Part shown: positions 46,127-57,984 of the stretch, in pieces
Numbering within the stretch: position 1 is the stretch's first letter
Layout of the letters: each line of letters opens with the position of its first letter
Notes under the pieces: generated by a model
What the model was told of the DNA's origin: nothing
The model's database searches: none
The model's input: the letters and a program-made list of their open reading frames with translations, nothing else
Translations under genes and position numbers: made by a program
Assembly: GCA_002869065.1 (NCBI GenBank)
Contig: PKTR01000002.1
Coordinates: 992,001-1,056,000, forward strand
Source of the DNA: Hyphomicrobiales bacterium
GTDB lineage: Bacteria > Pseudomonadota > Alphaproteobacteria > Rhizobiales > Rhodobiaceae
Direction: 5' to 3'
Length of the DNA stretch: 64,000 bases

Positions 46127-47451
46127 TGGAATCCCTCGATTTCCTGTTCAATCTCAAAGCGCTCGGTATCGAAGGCGGCACGCTGTTGATGTTCGCCATG
46201 CTGCTCGGCCTTCTCTTGACCGGCATGCCGCTTGCCTTCGTCACCCTGCTAGTCGCGCTGATTTTCGCGCTCGGCTGGTTCGGACCGATGGCCGTGCCGC
46301 TGATCACCAGCCGCGTCTATTCCTTCGTCTCCTCCTTCGTGTTCGTCTCGGTGCCGATGTTCGTGCTGATGGCGGCGCTGCTCGACCGATCGGGCATCGC
46401 GCGCGACCTGTTCGACGCGATGAAGCTGTTCGGCGGCCGGCTGCGCGGCGCGGTTGCCGTACAGACGATCTTCGTTGCCGTGATCCTGGCGGCGATGAGC
46501 GGCATCATCGGCGGCGAGATCGTGCTTCTTGGCCTGCTCGCCCTGCCGCAGATGCTGCGGCTCGGTTACGACAAGCACCTCGCCATCGGCGTAATCTGCG
46601 CCGGCGGCTCGCTCGGCACCATGGTGCCGCCGTCGATCGTGCTGATCATCTACGGCCTGACGGCCAACGTCTCGATCGGCGAATTGTTCACCTCCGCCTT
46701 CGTCCCCGGCTTCATGCTGGCGTCGTTCTACGTCGTGTTCATTTTGATCCGCTGTTACGTCAACCCGGAGCTGGCGCCGGATCCGGTGCCCGACACGACC
46801 CCGCTGAAGGACAAGCTGAAGCTCCTCAAGGGCATCATCCTGCCGATCATGGTCGTTGCCTTCGTGCTCGGTTCGATCTATGGCGGCATCGCCTCGGTGA
46901 CGGAAGCCTCGGCGGTCGGCGTGCTCGGGGTGCTGATCTCGACCATCGTTCGGCGGGAGTTCACACTCGATATGCTGCGCGGGGCGGCACTTCAGACGCT
47001 CGCCACCTGCGGGATGATCGTGTGGATCGGCATCGGCGCCAGCGCGCTGGTCGGCGTTTTCAACCTAATGGGCGGCATCAAGTTCGTCTCGGCGCTGATC
47101 ACCGGCATTTCCGACAACCCGACGATCATCATCCTGTTCATGATGCTGATCCTGTTCATCCTCGGCATGTTCCTCGACTGGGTTGGCATCGCGCTTCTGA
47201 CCATGCCGATCTTCGTGCCGATCGTGAACGACCTTGGCTACGATCCGGTGTGGTTCGGCGTCGTGTTCGCCATGAACATGCAGATCAGCTTCCTGTCGCC
47301 GCCGTTCGGGCCGGCCGCATTCTATCTCAAGAGCGTGGCTCCACCCGATATATCGCTCGGGACGATCTTCCGCTCGCTGCTGCCGTTCATCGCGATCCAG
47401 ATATTCGCCGTCGGCCTGCTGATCGTCTTCCCGGGGATCACCGGCCGCTGA
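46126..47451 (+). CDS. TRAP transporter large permease (DctM family)
   Basis: This 441-residue protein has about 12 membrane helices. Family segments include SGSA-like 'AAMSGIIGGEIV', GGSLGTMVPPSI and the late FLDWVGIALLTMP and PPFGPAAFYLKS. It is the sodium- or proton-coupled translocating subunit. A GTG at 46123 precedes the ATG at 46126; the ATG is preferred, with GAGGGA eight bases upstream and a one-base overlap with the small permease stop. Confidence 0.92.
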   Translation: MESLDFLFNLKALGIEGGTLLMFAMLLGLLLTGMPLAFVTLLVALIFALGWFGPMAVPLITSRVYSFVSSFVFVSVPMFVLMAALLDRSGIARDLFDAMKLFGGRLRGAVAVQTIFVAVILAAMSGIIGGEIVLLGLLALPQMLRLGYDKHLAIGVICAGGSLGTMVPPSIVLIIYGLTANVSIGELFTSAFVPGFMLASFYVVFILIRCYVNPELAPDPVPDTTPLKDKLKLLKGIILPIMVVAFVLGSIYGGIASVTEASAVGVLGVLISTIVRREFTLDMLRGAALQTLATCGMIVWIGIGASALVGVFNLMGGIKFVSALITGISDNPTIIILFMMLILFILGMFLDWVGIALLTMPIFVPIVNDLGYDPVWFGVVFAMNMQISFLSPPFGPAAFYLKSVAPPDISLGTIFRSLLPFIAIQIFAVGLLIVFPGITGR

Positions 47452-47517
47452 TACAAAATATCTAGGGTCGGCGCGGTATCCGTGCCGGCTCCTTCACCAC
47501 CCGCGGGAGAGGCTCTC

Positions 47518-48666
47518 GTGAAGATCACCAAGCTGACCACCTATCTCGTGCCGCCGCGCTGGCTGTTCCTCAAGATCGATACGGATGAGGGCGTTTGCGG
47601 CTGGGGCGAGCCGGTTCTCGAGGGCCGTGCGGCGACCGTTGCCGCGGCGGTCGACGAATTCGCCGACATGCTCATTGGCCGCGACCCGCGCCGCATCGAG
47701 GACATCTGGCAGACGCTCTATCGCGGCTCGTTCTATCGCGGCGGGCCGATCCTGATGTCGGCCATTGCCGGCATCGACCAGGCGCTGTGGGACATCAAAG
47801 GCAAGGCGCTCGGCGTGCCGGTGCACGAGCTGCTCGGTGGCGCCGTGCGCGACCGCATGCGGATGTATTGCTGGATCGGAGGCGACCGGCCGCACGATAT
47901 CGGCCGGCAGGCCCGCGAGGTGGTCGAAAAGGGATTCACGGCCTTCAAGATGAACGGCACGCCGGAACTTGCCATCATCGACAGCCATGCGCGTATCGAC
48001 GAGGCGGTGGCGCGGGTTGCCGAAGCCCGCACGGCGGTCGGCCCGGAGGTCGGTATCGCCATCGATTTCCATGGCCGGGTGCACCGGCCGATGGCGAAGG
48101 CGCTGCTGAAGGAGCTGGAGCCGTTCCACCCGCTGTTCGTCGAGGAGCCGGTTCTGCCCGAGCATCTGCATGCCTTGCCGCAGATCGCCGGGGGGCTCGG
48201 CTATCCGATCGCTACCGGCGAGCGGCTGCACACCCGCTTCCAGTTCCGCGATCTCCTCGAAGCGCGCATGGTCGATATCATCCAGCCCGATATCAGCCAT
48301 TGCGGCGGTCTGACCGAGGCCCGCAAGATCGCCGTCATGGCCGAGGCCTATGACGTGGCGCTGGCGCCGCATTGCCCGCTTGGACCGCTGACGCTCGCCG
48401 CCTCGCTGCATCTCGACTTCCTGTCGCACAATGCGTTCATCCAGGAGCAGTCGATGGGCATCCACTACAATGTCGACAATGACGTGCTGGACTATCTCGT
48501 CGACCCGGCGCCGCTGCAGATCCGCGATGGCTACCTGCCGCTGCTTGAGCGGCCCGGCCTCGGCGTCGAGATCAACGAGGCCTTCGTTATCGAGCAGGCG
48601 AAAAAGGGCCATCGCTGGCGCAATCCGCTGTGGCGGCACGAAGACGGGAGCGTTGCCGAATGGTAG
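47518..48666 (+). CDS. dgoD: D-galactonate dehydratase
   Basis: This 382-residue enolase-superfamily enzyme dehydrates D-galactonate to 2-keto-3-deoxygalactonate. With the GTG start at 47518 (GGGAGAGG upstream), the metal ligands fall at Asp183, Glu209 and Glu235, and catalytic histidines at His185 and His285. This is the same numbering and total length as the E. coli enzyme. The neighbours dgoA and dgoK complete the De Ley-Doudoroff-type pathway. Related acid-sugar dehydratases cannot be fully excluded, but residue numbering and context agree. Confidence 0.94.
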   Translation: MKITKLTTYLVPPRWLFLKIDTDEGVCGWGEPVLEGRAATVAAAVDEFADMLIGRDPRRIEDIWQTLYRGSFYRGGPILMSAIAGIDQALWDIKGKALGVPVHELLGGAVRDRMRMYCWIGGDRPHDIGRQAREVVEKGFTAFKMNGTPELAIIDSHARIDEAVARVAEARTAVGPEVGIAIDFHGRVHRPMAKALLKELEPFHPLFVEEPVLPEHLHALPQIAGGLGYPIATGERLHTRFQFRDLLEARMVDIIQPDISHCGGLTEARKIAVMAEAYDVALAPHCPLGPLTLAASLHLDFLSHNAFIQEQSMGIHYNVDNDVLDYLVDPAPLQIRDGYLPLLERPGLGVEINEAFVIEQAKKGHRWRNPLWRHEDGSVAEW

Positions 48667-49304
48667 GAGCGCAGGACGCCTTTGCACGGGCAATGTCGAC
48701 ATTGCCGCTGGTCGCGATCCTGCGCGGCGTGCGGCCTGACGAGGTTGTCGGCATCGCGGACGCGCTGATGGCCGCCGGTTTCACGCTCATCGAGGTGCCG
48801 CTCAATTCGCCCGATCCCTTCGACAGCATCGCCCGTCTCGTGGACCATTGCCCGGACGATGTGGTGGTCGGCGCGGGAACGGTACTGTCTGTCGCCGATG
48901 CCGAGCGGCTTGGCACGATCGGTGCGCGGCTGATGGTGACGCCGATAATCGATCCCGAGGTTGTCCGCGCTGCGACCGATGCGGGTATTGCGACCGCGAT
49001 CGGCTGCATGACGCCAGGCGAGGTGTTCACGGCCATCAATGCCGGGGCGACCGCGGTGAAGATCTTTCCCGCCAATGCCTTGCCGATCCGCTATGCGGCG
49101 GATCTGAAGGCGGTGATGCCGCGCCGCTGTCCGGTTCTTGCCGTCGGCGGTGTCGGGGCCGGGGATTTCGCAGCCTATACGGCAGGCGGTTATGACGGCT
49201 TCGGGCTCGGCAGCTCACTCTATGCGCCGGGTCTCGCGGCAGACGAAGTCGGCGCCCGCGCGGCGGCCGTCGTCGCGGCGTGGCGGCAGGTGGAGGGTTC
49301 CTGA
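48660..49304 (+). CDS. dgoA: 2-dehydro-3-deoxy-6-phosphogalactonate aldolase
   Basis: This 214-residue class I aldolase (KDPG/KDPGal aldolase fold) cleaves 2-keto-3-deoxy-6-phosphogalactonate to pyruvate and glyceraldehyde 3-phosphate. The catalytic Glu45 lies in IEVPLNSP, the Schiff-base Lys134 in AVKIFPA, and PVLAVGGV binds phosphate. The ATG at 48660 overlaps the dgoD stop, with a later ATG at codon 12 as the alternative. It is a single-domain protein, not a DgoA-DgoD fusion. It could also act on the gluconate-derived epimer. Confidence 0.92.
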   Translation: MVGAQDAFARAMSTLPLVAILRGVRPDEVVGIADALMAAGFTLIEVPLNSPDPFDSIARLVDHCPDDVVVGAGTVLSVADAERLGTIGARLMVTPIIDPEVVRAATDAGIATAIGCMTPGEVFTAINAGATAVKIFPANALPIRYAADLKAVMPRRCPVLAVGGVGAGDFAAYTAGGYDGFGLGSSLYAPGLAADEVGARAAAVVAAWRQVEGS

Positions 49305-49306
49305 CG

Positions 49307-50218
49307 ATGGGCGGGCCGGTCATCCTTGTCGATTGGGGAACGACCAATTTCCGGGCCTGGCTCGCGACCGGTCCCGGGGTGCCGCCCGAACAGATCGTCA
49401 GCGATGGTCCGGGGATGGCATCGTTGGCGCCCGGTGAATTTCCAGAGGCATTTTCGCGCGCCCTCGACCCCTGGCGGAGCGGATCATCGCCGGTGCCCGT
49501 CTACATGGCCGGCATGGTCGGTGCGGCGACCGGCTGGCAGGCGGCGCCGCAATTGCCGCTGCCGGTCACCCTTGCAGACCTCGCTGGCGCAGTGGTTCCG
49601 GTCGACGGGTTCGAGGAGGTCTGGATCGTTCCCGGCGTGCGTGTCCCCGGCGAAGCGCCCGACGTGATGCGTGGCGAGGAGGTGCAGATCTTCGGCGCGT
49701 TCGGCCTCACCGGGCGGCGCGACGCGATGCTCTGTCTGCCGGGCACCCACAGCAAATGGGCGCGCGTTGAAGACGACACGCTGATTACCTTCACCACGTC
49801 GATGACGGGGGAAGTGCACGCCGTCATGATGGCGCACTCGCTTCTTGGCCGCGAAGCCTCCGGCGATAGCGGCCCGCTCGGTGCGGCCTTCGATGAAGGC
49901 CTTGCAGCGGGAGCAGGCAGCGGCGGTTTGCTGCATCAGCTTTTCGCGGCCCGTTCGCGGCGGCTCTTTGGCGATCTCGGCCCGGACGACGTGCGGCCGT
50001 TCCTCTCCGGCGTGCTCATCGCGTCGGAGATCGCCGCGATGGCGACGGACTATCCGCCCGGCGACGGCGAGGTGCTGCTGGTCGGCTCGCAAACCCTGCG
50101 CGGTCCTTATGAACGGGCGCTCGAGCATTTCGGCTACGTGTATCGCTGGATCGATGCCAGCGACGCGACGCTGCGGGGGCTTTTCGACATTCTGCAATGC
50201 CGCAGCGGGGGGCGTTGA
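49307..50218 (+). CDS. dgoK: 2-dehydro-3-deoxygalactonokinase
   Basis: This 303-residue kinase of the DgoK family phosphorylates 2-keto-3-deoxygalactonate with ATP. Recognisable parts are the N-terminal ILVDWGTTNFRAWL phosphate loop, the MAGMVGAATGW stretch, MRGEEVQIFGA and LPGTHSKWA. The ATG at 49307 has TGGAGGG upstream and follows the aldolase stop by two bases. It acts between dgoD and dgoA in the pathway. Confidence 0.93.
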   Translation: MGGPVILVDWGTTNFRAWLATGPGVPPEQIVSDGPGMASLAPGEFPEAFSRALDPWRSGSSPVPVYMAGMVGAATGWQAAPQLPLPVTLADLAGAVVPVDGFEEVWIVPGVRVPGEAPDVMRGEEVQIFGAFGLTGRRDAMLCLPGTHSKWARVEDDTLITFTTSMTGEVHAVMMAHSLLGREASGDSGPLGAAFDEGLAAGAGSGGLLHQLFAARSRRLFGDLGPDDVRPFLSGVLIASEIAAMATDYPPGDGEVLLVGSQTLRGPYERALEHFGYVYRWIDASDATLRGLFDILQCRSGGR

Positions 50219-50219
50219 G

Positions 50220-50759
50220 ATGGCCCGATCCAGCACGTCTTCGAGCCGCCTGATCGTCGTGATGGGCGTTGCCGGCTGCGGAAAATCGACCGTTGGCGCG
50301 GCGCTCGCCGGAAGGCTCCACAAGCCGTTTCTCGACGCCGACGATTTTCATCCTCCGGCCAACATCGAGAAGATGTCGCATGGCGTACCGCTCAGCGACG
50401 AGGATCGCTGGCCGTGGCTCGACAGGCTCGGCCAGGAGCTGCACGCCGCGGCCGACAGGGACGGCATGGCGGTCTGTGCCTGCTCGGCGCTGCGACGTGC
50501 CTATCGCGAACGCATGATCGCGGCGGCCGGCGAACCGATCCTGTTCGTCTACCTGAAGGGCACGCGCGAAATCATTGCTGGCCGGATGTCGGCGCGTACC
50601 GATCATTTCATGCCCACCGCGCTGCTCGACAGCCAGTTCGCGACCCTGGAACCGCCGGGCGACGACGAACTGTCGCTCAGCGTCGACATCGGTCCCTCGG
50701 TCACGACGGTGGCCGAAACCATCCATTCTCATTTGACGAGCCGGGGAGATACGCCGTGA
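50220..50759 (+). CDS. gntK: Gluconokinase
   Basis: This 179-residue P-loop kinase phosphorylates D-gluconate to 6-phosphogluconate. Walker A is GVAGCGKST at residues 16-24. The family-specific FLDADDFHP, LSDEDRWPWLDRL and CSALRRAYRE follow. The ATG at 50220 follows the dgoK stop by one base, and its stop overlaps the next start. It provides the substrate of the following dehydrogenase. Confidence 0.93.
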   Translation: MARSSTSSSRLIVVMGVAGCGKSTVGAALAGRLHKPFLDADDFHPPANIEKMSHGVPLSDEDRWPWLDRLGQELHAAADRDGMAVCACSALRRAYRERMIAAAGEPILFVYLKGTREIIAGRMSARTDHFMPTALLDSQFATLEPPGDDELSLSVDIGPSVTTVAETIHSHLTSRGDTP

Positions 50760-52159
50760 TCGACACGCAGCCAGCCATGGGCATCGTCGGGCTCGGGGTG
50801 ATGGGCCACAATCTCGCGCTCAACATGGTCGACAAGGGCGTGCGCGCGGTCGTCTACGATCCGTGGCCGCAGGTGCGCGCCCGCTTTGCCGAAAACCCTG
50901 GCCCGCTCGAAGTTGCCGACAGTCTTGCCGCGCTGGTCGAGGCCCTGCCTTCGCCGCGCTCCCTTCTCATCATGGTCAAGGCGGGCGAGCCGGTTGACGA
51001 TGTCGCTGCGCAACTGGCGCCGCTGCTCTCTCCCGGAGACACGCTGATCGACGGCGGCAACTCGCACTATCGCGACACCATGCGGCGGGAAGCTTCTCTG
51101 CGCGAAAAGGGCCTCAATTTCATCGGTCTTGGCGTATCGGGCGGCGAGGAAGGCGCTCGGCACGGGCCCTCGCTGATGGCCGGGGGAGACGAGACCGCCT
51201 ATGCACGCGTCAGCCCGGTGCTTGAAGCGATCGCCGCGCGCCACGAGGGCGCGCCCTGCTGCGCGCTGGTCGGCAGCGATGGCGCCGGCCATTTCGTCAA
51301 GATGGTCCATAACGGCATCGAATATGCCGTCATGCAGTTGATCTCGGAGATCTACGTGCTGCTGCGCGACGTTGCCGGGCTCGATTACCCGGCGATGGCG
51401 CGGGTGTTCCGCGACTGGAACGAAACGACGGTCGCCTCCTATCTGGTCGAGATCACCGCCGGCATTCTCGACCGTGCCGACGATCTCGGCAGCGGTCCGT
51501 TGGTCGAGAAGATCCTCGACAAGGCGGGCCAGAAGGGCACCGGGCAATGGAGCTCGGAGGCAGCGCTTTCGCTCGGTGTGCCGACACCGACCATCACCGA
51601 GGCGGTGTTCGCGCGCAATCTCGCCGCTCGCAAGGACGAGCGCGTGGCGGCCAGTGCGGCGCTCGCAGGTCCAGACGCGGCAAAGCGGCCTGACGATGTC
51701 GATGGGTTCGTGGAGGATGCGCGCCGCGCGCTTCTGTGCGGGACGGTGATTGCCTATGCGCAAGGCCTTGCGACGATCGCTGCGGCTGCCAATGAGCGCG
51801 GCTGGGCGGTCGATCTCGCGGCGGTCGCCGGTGTCTGGCGGGCCGGCTGTATCATCCGCGCGCGTTTGCTCGACGATGTCATGCACGCCTTCGAAGGTCC
51901 CGAACCCCCGGCGAACCTGTTGCTGGCGCCGTATTTCGGCGCTCTGGTGGCGGAACAGCAGGGCGGATGGCGGCGCATCGTTGCGGATGCGGTCCGGGCC
52001 GGCGTTCCCGTCCCGGGACTTTCCTCCGCGCTTGCCTATTACGATGGCTATCGCAGTGCCCGACTCGGCGCCAATCTCATCCAGGCGCAGCGGGACTGTT
52101 TCGGTGCCCATAGCTATGAGCGCACCGACCGGCCCGGCAGCTTCCACACCGAGTGGTAG
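50756..52159 (+). CDS. gnd: 6-phosphogluconate dehydrogenase, decarboxylating
   Basis: This 467-residue enzyme oxidises 6-phosphogluconate to ribulose 5-phosphate, CO2 and NAD(P)H. It has the N-terminal GIVGLGVMGHNLALN Rossmann motif, GVSGGEEGARHGPS, the catalytic-lysine region HFVKMVHNGIEYA and the C-terminal YERTDRPGSFHTEW. It is of the long (about 470-residue) form. The GTG at 50756 overlaps the gluconokinase stop by four bases (GTGA) with CCGGGGA upstream. It makes the pathway end of the aldonate operon and converges on the P-type ATPase. Confidence 0.96.
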   Translation: MIDTQPAMGIVGLGVMGHNLALNMVDKGVRAVVYDPWPQVRARFAENPGPLEVADSLAALVEALPSPRSLLIMVKAGEPVDDVAAQLAPLLSPGDTLIDGGNSHYRDTMRREASLREKGLNFIGLGVSGGEEGARHGPSLMAGGDETAYARVSPVLEAIAARHEGAPCCALVGSDGAGHFVKMVHNGIEYAVMQLISEIYVLLRDVAGLDYPAMARVFRDWNETTVASYLVEITAGILDRADDLGSGPLVEKILDKAGQKGTGQWSSEAALSLGVPTPTITEAVFARNLAARKDERVAASAALAGPDAAKRPDDVDGFVEDARRALLCGTVIAYAQGLATIAAAANERGWAVDLAAVAGVWRAGCIIRARLLDDVMHAFEGPEPPANLLLAPYFGALVAEQQGGWRRIVADAVRAGVPVPGLSSALAYYDGYRSARLGANLIQAQRDCFGAHSYERTDRPGSFHTEW

Positions 52160-52221
52160 GGCCGGGGAAGGGACCCGTGGCGGTCATGCGGCGGTCCTTG
52201 TCTGCATGCGGGTGAGCGGCC

Positions 52222-54942
<2,721 letters not shown>

Positions 54943-55167
54943 GCCCGCTTTCCCGGAGCGCTTTCGCTCCGAAGAGGACCAATTTGGAAATCAGAGATGC
55001 TGGACCTGGGATGATAGGGTCCTGCCGCCGTTCACACGCGGCAATTGAACGCTGTATAGCAACCGATCCCTAATGTAGGTTTAATTCTTTTTAAAACAAG
55101 GTCTTAGCAAAAATGCGTAGGTCCCGCTCGCGGCGTGCGCCGTATGTCGTTGCGACGATGGGCGTGG
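54943..55167. other. Upstream region of the P-type ATPase
   Basis: This 225-base gap lies between the TetR stop and the ATPase start, both on the minus strand. It has an inverted repeat (CGGAGCG-CTTT-CGCTCCG, 54956-54973) just before the start codon and an AT-rich stretch at about 55070-55115. On the minus strand that stretch contains TTGTTT and TACATT 16 bases apart, a weak promoter candidate. Confidence 0.4.
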
Positions 55168-55848
55168 TCAGTTAGCCGACCATGTTTCCGGCTTTATGAG
55201 GATCGAGCGCAGGATGCTGTCGACGGCGCGGCGGCGCAGGCTTGCCTGGCCTTCAGCTGAGAACAGGGCGTCACCGAAATTGAGCGCGAAGGTGGTGCGG
55301 TTGGCAACGTTGAAGAAGCTCATGGCGCTGATCTGCCAGTGAAGTTCGAGCGGTGAGACATCGTCGCGGAAGAGGCCCGCCTCGCGGCCGCGGGCGCAGA
55401 TGTCCTCGAGCTGTTCGATGGCCGAGGTGTTGGTGTCACCGAGCGAGACGGCTTCCTTCAGGTGGCGGCCGTGGTGGATGTTCTCGATCATCACCAGACG
55501 GATGAACTCGGGATTGTTGGAGTGGTGGTCGAAAGTGAACTCGACCAGCCGGGCGAGCGCCCGGTCGGGTGGCAGCTCGGCCAGATCGAGCGCCTTTTCG
55601 CCTTCGCGCACCTGCCGGTAGGCGGCTTCAAGCACGGCCCGGTAGAGCGTCTCCTTGTCGGTGAAATAGTAGAAGATCATCCGCTTGGAGGTCTCGATGC
55701 GGTCGGCAATGTCCTGCACGCGAGCGCCGGAAAGCCCGTGTTCGGCGAACTCCGCGCGGGCGGCACGCAGGATATCGGCTTTCACCGCTTCGGGATCCTG
55801 CCGCCAGGTGCGGGTGTTTTCGCGAGTGTTTTTAAGCAGTTTTGCCAT
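55168..55848 (-). CDS. TetR-family regulator of the shikimate/quinate cluster
   Basis: This 226-residue protein has an N-terminal TetR helix-turn-helix (about residues 20-65, with GARVQDIADRIETSKRMIFYYF) and an alpha-helical ligand-binding domain. It diverges from the dehydrogenase-TRAP-dehydratase genes, and the gap between carries two matching palindromes on the promoter. It therefore most likely represses these genes and itself, released by shikimate, 3-dehydroshikimate or protocatechuate. The ATG at 55846-55848 is chosen because AAGGAAGG lies directly upstream; an ATG ten codons further up is less likely. Confidence 0.9.
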   Translation of the reverse strand: MAKLLKNTRENTRTWRQDPEAVKADILRAARAEFAEHGLSGARVQDIADRIETSKRMIFYYFTDKETLYRAVLEAAYRQVREGEKALDLAELPPDRALARLVEFTFDHHSNNPEFIRLVMIENIHHGRHLKEAVSLGDTNTSAIEQLEDICARGREAGLFRDDVSPLELHWQISAMSFFNVANRTTFALNFGDALFSAEGQASLRRRAVDSILRSILIKPETWSAN

Positions 55849-55883
55849 CACACCTTCCTTGTCGCCTATTCGGCGCATAGTAG

Positions 55884-55903
55884 CAAATTAACCGGGTGGT
55901 TCA
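55884..55903. promoter_or_regulatory. TetR operator copy 1
   Basis: CAAATTAACCGGGTGGTTCA contains the inverted repeat AACC-N4-GGTT. It is a near-copy of 55914-55933, exactly 30 bases away, so the two sites lie on the same face of the helix. Confidence 0.75.
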
Positions 55904-55909
55904 ATTTGA

Positions 55910-55937
55910 TTGACAAATTAACCGCACGGTTCATTAT
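55910..55937 (+). promoter_or_regulatory. Promoter of the shikimate/quinate operon
   Basis: A perfect -35 TTGACA (55910-55915) is followed after 16 bases by CATTAT (55932-55937, four of six matches). It points toward the dehydrogenase gene 45 bases on, and operator copy 2 lies between the two hexamers. Confidence 0.65.
55914..55933. promoter_or_regulatory. TetR operator copy 2
   Basis: CAAATTAACCGCACGGTTCA carries AACCG-N2-CGGTT. Its position inside the promoter spacer fits repression by blocking RNA polymerase. Confidence 0.75.
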
Positions 55938-55981
55938 GGAGCGCAACGGACGTATGAAGCCGGTTGGAGGAAAGCGTGGGC

Positions 55982-56896
55982 ATGCCGCTTCGAGCGACAT
56001 CTGAAGGCCGCGAAACGGTGCTTCTCGGCCTTGTCGGCTGCGGGATCGCGAAATCGCGCACGCCCGAGATGCACATGGCGGAGGCCGAGGCGCATGGCCT
56101 GCGCGCGGTCTATCGGCTGATCGATGTCGATGTCCGCCAGCCCAATGCCCCGTCGCTGGAAGCCATCCTGCAGGCCGCCGAGCTGACCGGTTTCGATGGC
56201 CTCAACATCACCTATCCCTTCAAGGTCGACATCCTGCCGCTGCTCGACGATGTGTCGCCGAATGCCGCGGCTGTTGGTGCCGTCAACACGGTGGTTCTCC
56301 GCAATGGCCGCCGGATCGGGCACAACACGGATCTGTGGGGGTTCTCGGAAAGCTTCCGGCGCGGTATGGCCGATACGGCGCGCGACCACGTTCTGCTTAT
56401 CGGGGCGGGCGGTGCCGGTGGCGCGGTGGCGCATGCGCTTGCCGATTGCGGGGTGAAGCGCCTGTCGATCTTCGATGCCGACGAGCGCCGGTCTGCCGCG
56501 CTTGCCGAACAGCTCGGCCGCAACCGTCCCGATGTCATTGCCGAGGCCAGCCCGTCGATCGAGGAGACTTTCGCCGAAGGTCTCGACGGCATCGTCAATG
56601 CGACGCCCATCGGCATGGTGGCGACGCCCGGCTCGGTGGTGCCCGCCGCCTTGTTCGACCCGGCCGTCTGGTTCGCCGATATCGTCTATTTCCCGCTCGA
56701 AACCGAACTTCTGGCGACGGCCCGCGCGCGCGGCTGTCGTGTGCTGCCCGGCTCCGGCATGGCCGTGTTCCAGGCGGTGCGGGCGTTCGAGCTTTTCACC
56801 GGTCGGCGCGCCGATCCAAATCGCATGACGGCGACGTTCGATGCCTTCGAACAACAAACCCGCCAGCAACAAACCCGCCAGGTGGCGGAAACCTGA
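55982..56896 (+). CDS. Shikimate/quinate dehydrogenase (AroE family, catabolic type)
   Basis: This 304-residue two-domain oxidoreductase interconverts shikimate (or quinate) and the 3-dehydro compound with NAD(P). Visible features are SRTPEMHMAEAEAHGL (substrate site; the SRTP form is typical of catabolic quinate/shikimate dehydrogenases), NITYPFK with the catalytic Lys, GAVNTVV, GHNTDLWGF and the Rossmann loop LIGAGGAGGA. The ATG at 55982 is used, but GTG at 55976 is closer to the GGAGG site and is an alternative. It begins an operon with TRAP genes and a 3-dehydroshikimate dehydratase-type protein, which argues for catabolism rather than biosynthesis. An odd Gln/Thr repeat (TRQQQTRQ) ends the protein. 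Confidence 0.88.
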   Translation: MPLRATSEGRETVLLGLVGCGIAKSRTPEMHMAEAEAHGLRAVYRLIDVDVRQPNAPSLEAILQAAELTGFDGLNITYPFKVDILPLLDDVSPNAAAVGAVNTVVLRNGRRIGHNTDLWGFSESFRRGMADTARDHVLLIGAGGAGGAVAHALADCGVKRLSIFDADERRSAALAEQLGRNRPDVIAEASPSIEETFAEGLDGIVNATPIGMVATPGSVVPAALFDPAVWFADIVYFPLETELLATARARGCRVLPGSGMAVFQAVRAFELFTGRRADPNRMTATFDAFEQQTRQQQTRQVAET

Positions 56897-56919
56897 TAAA
56901 TCACTGTGGGAGGAAGACC

Positions 56920-57927
56920 ATGAAATTCAAACTCGCAACCTTTGCCGCTGCCGCGGCGCTGACCTTCGGGCTTGCCACGGCGGCCTCGGCCCAGACGATC
57001 CGCGTCGCCCATGTCGACCCGGACGAGTGGACCGCCTCGAAGAAGGGCGCCGCGGCGCACGTCTTCAAGAACATCGTCGAAGGCGAAACCGATCTGACGG
57101 TGGAAATCTTCCCGGCCGGCGCGCTCGGCAACGAGACCGAGCTGGTCGGTCAGGCGCAGGAAGGCATCACCCAGGTGGTGCTGGTGTCGGGCGCCATGTC
57201 GAAGGTCTGCCCGGCGGCGTCCGTGCTCGACATTCCCTACACCTTCTCTTCGGCGACGGTTGCCTGGGACGTGCTCGACGGTGAGTTCGGCTCGGCGCTT
57301 GCCGCCCATTGCCTTGAAAAGACCGGGCTTCGGACGCTTGCTTTCGGCGAAACCGGGTTCCGCAACTTCACCAACAACACCCGCGAGATCCGTTCGCCGG
57401 CCGATATGGCGGGCCTGAAGTTCCGCGTGCAGCCGATCCCGCTCTATGTCGAGATGGTCAAGGGCCTCGGCGGCGAGCCGACCCCGATCGCCTGGACCGA
57501 ACTGCCGAACGCGCTGTCGACCGGCGTGGTCGACGGCCAGGAAAATCCGGTCGGCGTGATCTACAATAACGGTCTGCACAAGCTGCAGAAGTTCATGACG
57601 CTCGACGGTCACGTCTATGCCGCCGACTTCATCCTGATCAGCGACGAGTTCTTCCAGTCGCTGAGCCCGGCCGAGCAGCAGGTGGTGCAGAAGGCCGCCC
57701 GCGTTGCCGGCACCATGGGCCGCGCGATCCAGCAGTGGGGCACGGCCGAGGGCGTCAACAAGGTGCAGGCGGAAGGCATGCAGGTCTATTCGCCGACCGC
57801 GGACGAGATCAAGGCGTTCGCCGACAAGGCGCAGCCGGCGGTGGTCGAATATCTGCGTGGCGAACTCGGTGACGACGCCGTGTGGATCGACCGTCTCGGC
57901 GAGGCGGTTGCCGCGGCGACGAAGTAA
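56920..57927 (+). CDS. TRAP transporter substrate-binding protein (DctP family), shikimate cluster
   Basis: This 335-residue protein has a clear signal peptide (1-24, ending ASA-Q) and the DctP fold with LKFRVQPIPLYVEM, TELPNALSTGVVDGQENP and the conserved Arg for a carboxylate. Given its neighbours, its ligand is probably shikimate, quinate or 3-dehydroshikimate. The ATG at 56920 has GGGAGGAAG directly upstream. A perfect 11-bp hairpin follows the stop, as in the other TRAP operon here. Confidence 0.92.
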   Translation: MKFKLATFAAAAALTFGLATAASAQTIRVAHVDPDEWTASKKGAAAHVFKNIVEGETDLTVEIFPAGALGNETELVGQAQEGITQVVLVSGAMSKVCPAASVLDIPYTFSSATVAWDVLDGEFGSALAAHCLEKTGLRTLAFGETGFRNFTNNTREIRSPADMAGLKFRVQPIPLYVEMVKGLGGEPTPIAWTELPNALSTGVVDGQENPVGVIYNNGLHKLQKFMTLDGHVYAADFILISDEFFQSLSPAEQQVVQKAARVAGTMGRAIQQWGTAEGVNKVQAEGMQVYSPTADEIKAFADKAQPAVVEYLRGELGDDAVWIDRLGEAVAAATK

Positions 57928-57936
57928 CAACGACTG

Positions 57937-57962
57937 CCGGGCCGGAATCCCTTCCGGCCCGG
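57937..57962 (+). terminator. Hairpin between TRAP binding protein and permease genes (shikimate cluster)
   Basis: CCGGGCCGGAA (57937-57947) pairs perfectly with TTCCGGCCCGG (57952-57962) around TCCC, followed by TCTTT. It can act as a partial terminator or a 3' stabiliser of the binding-protein message. Confidence 0.7.
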
Positions 57963-57984
57963 TCTTTACGGGGAGCATCGCGAG

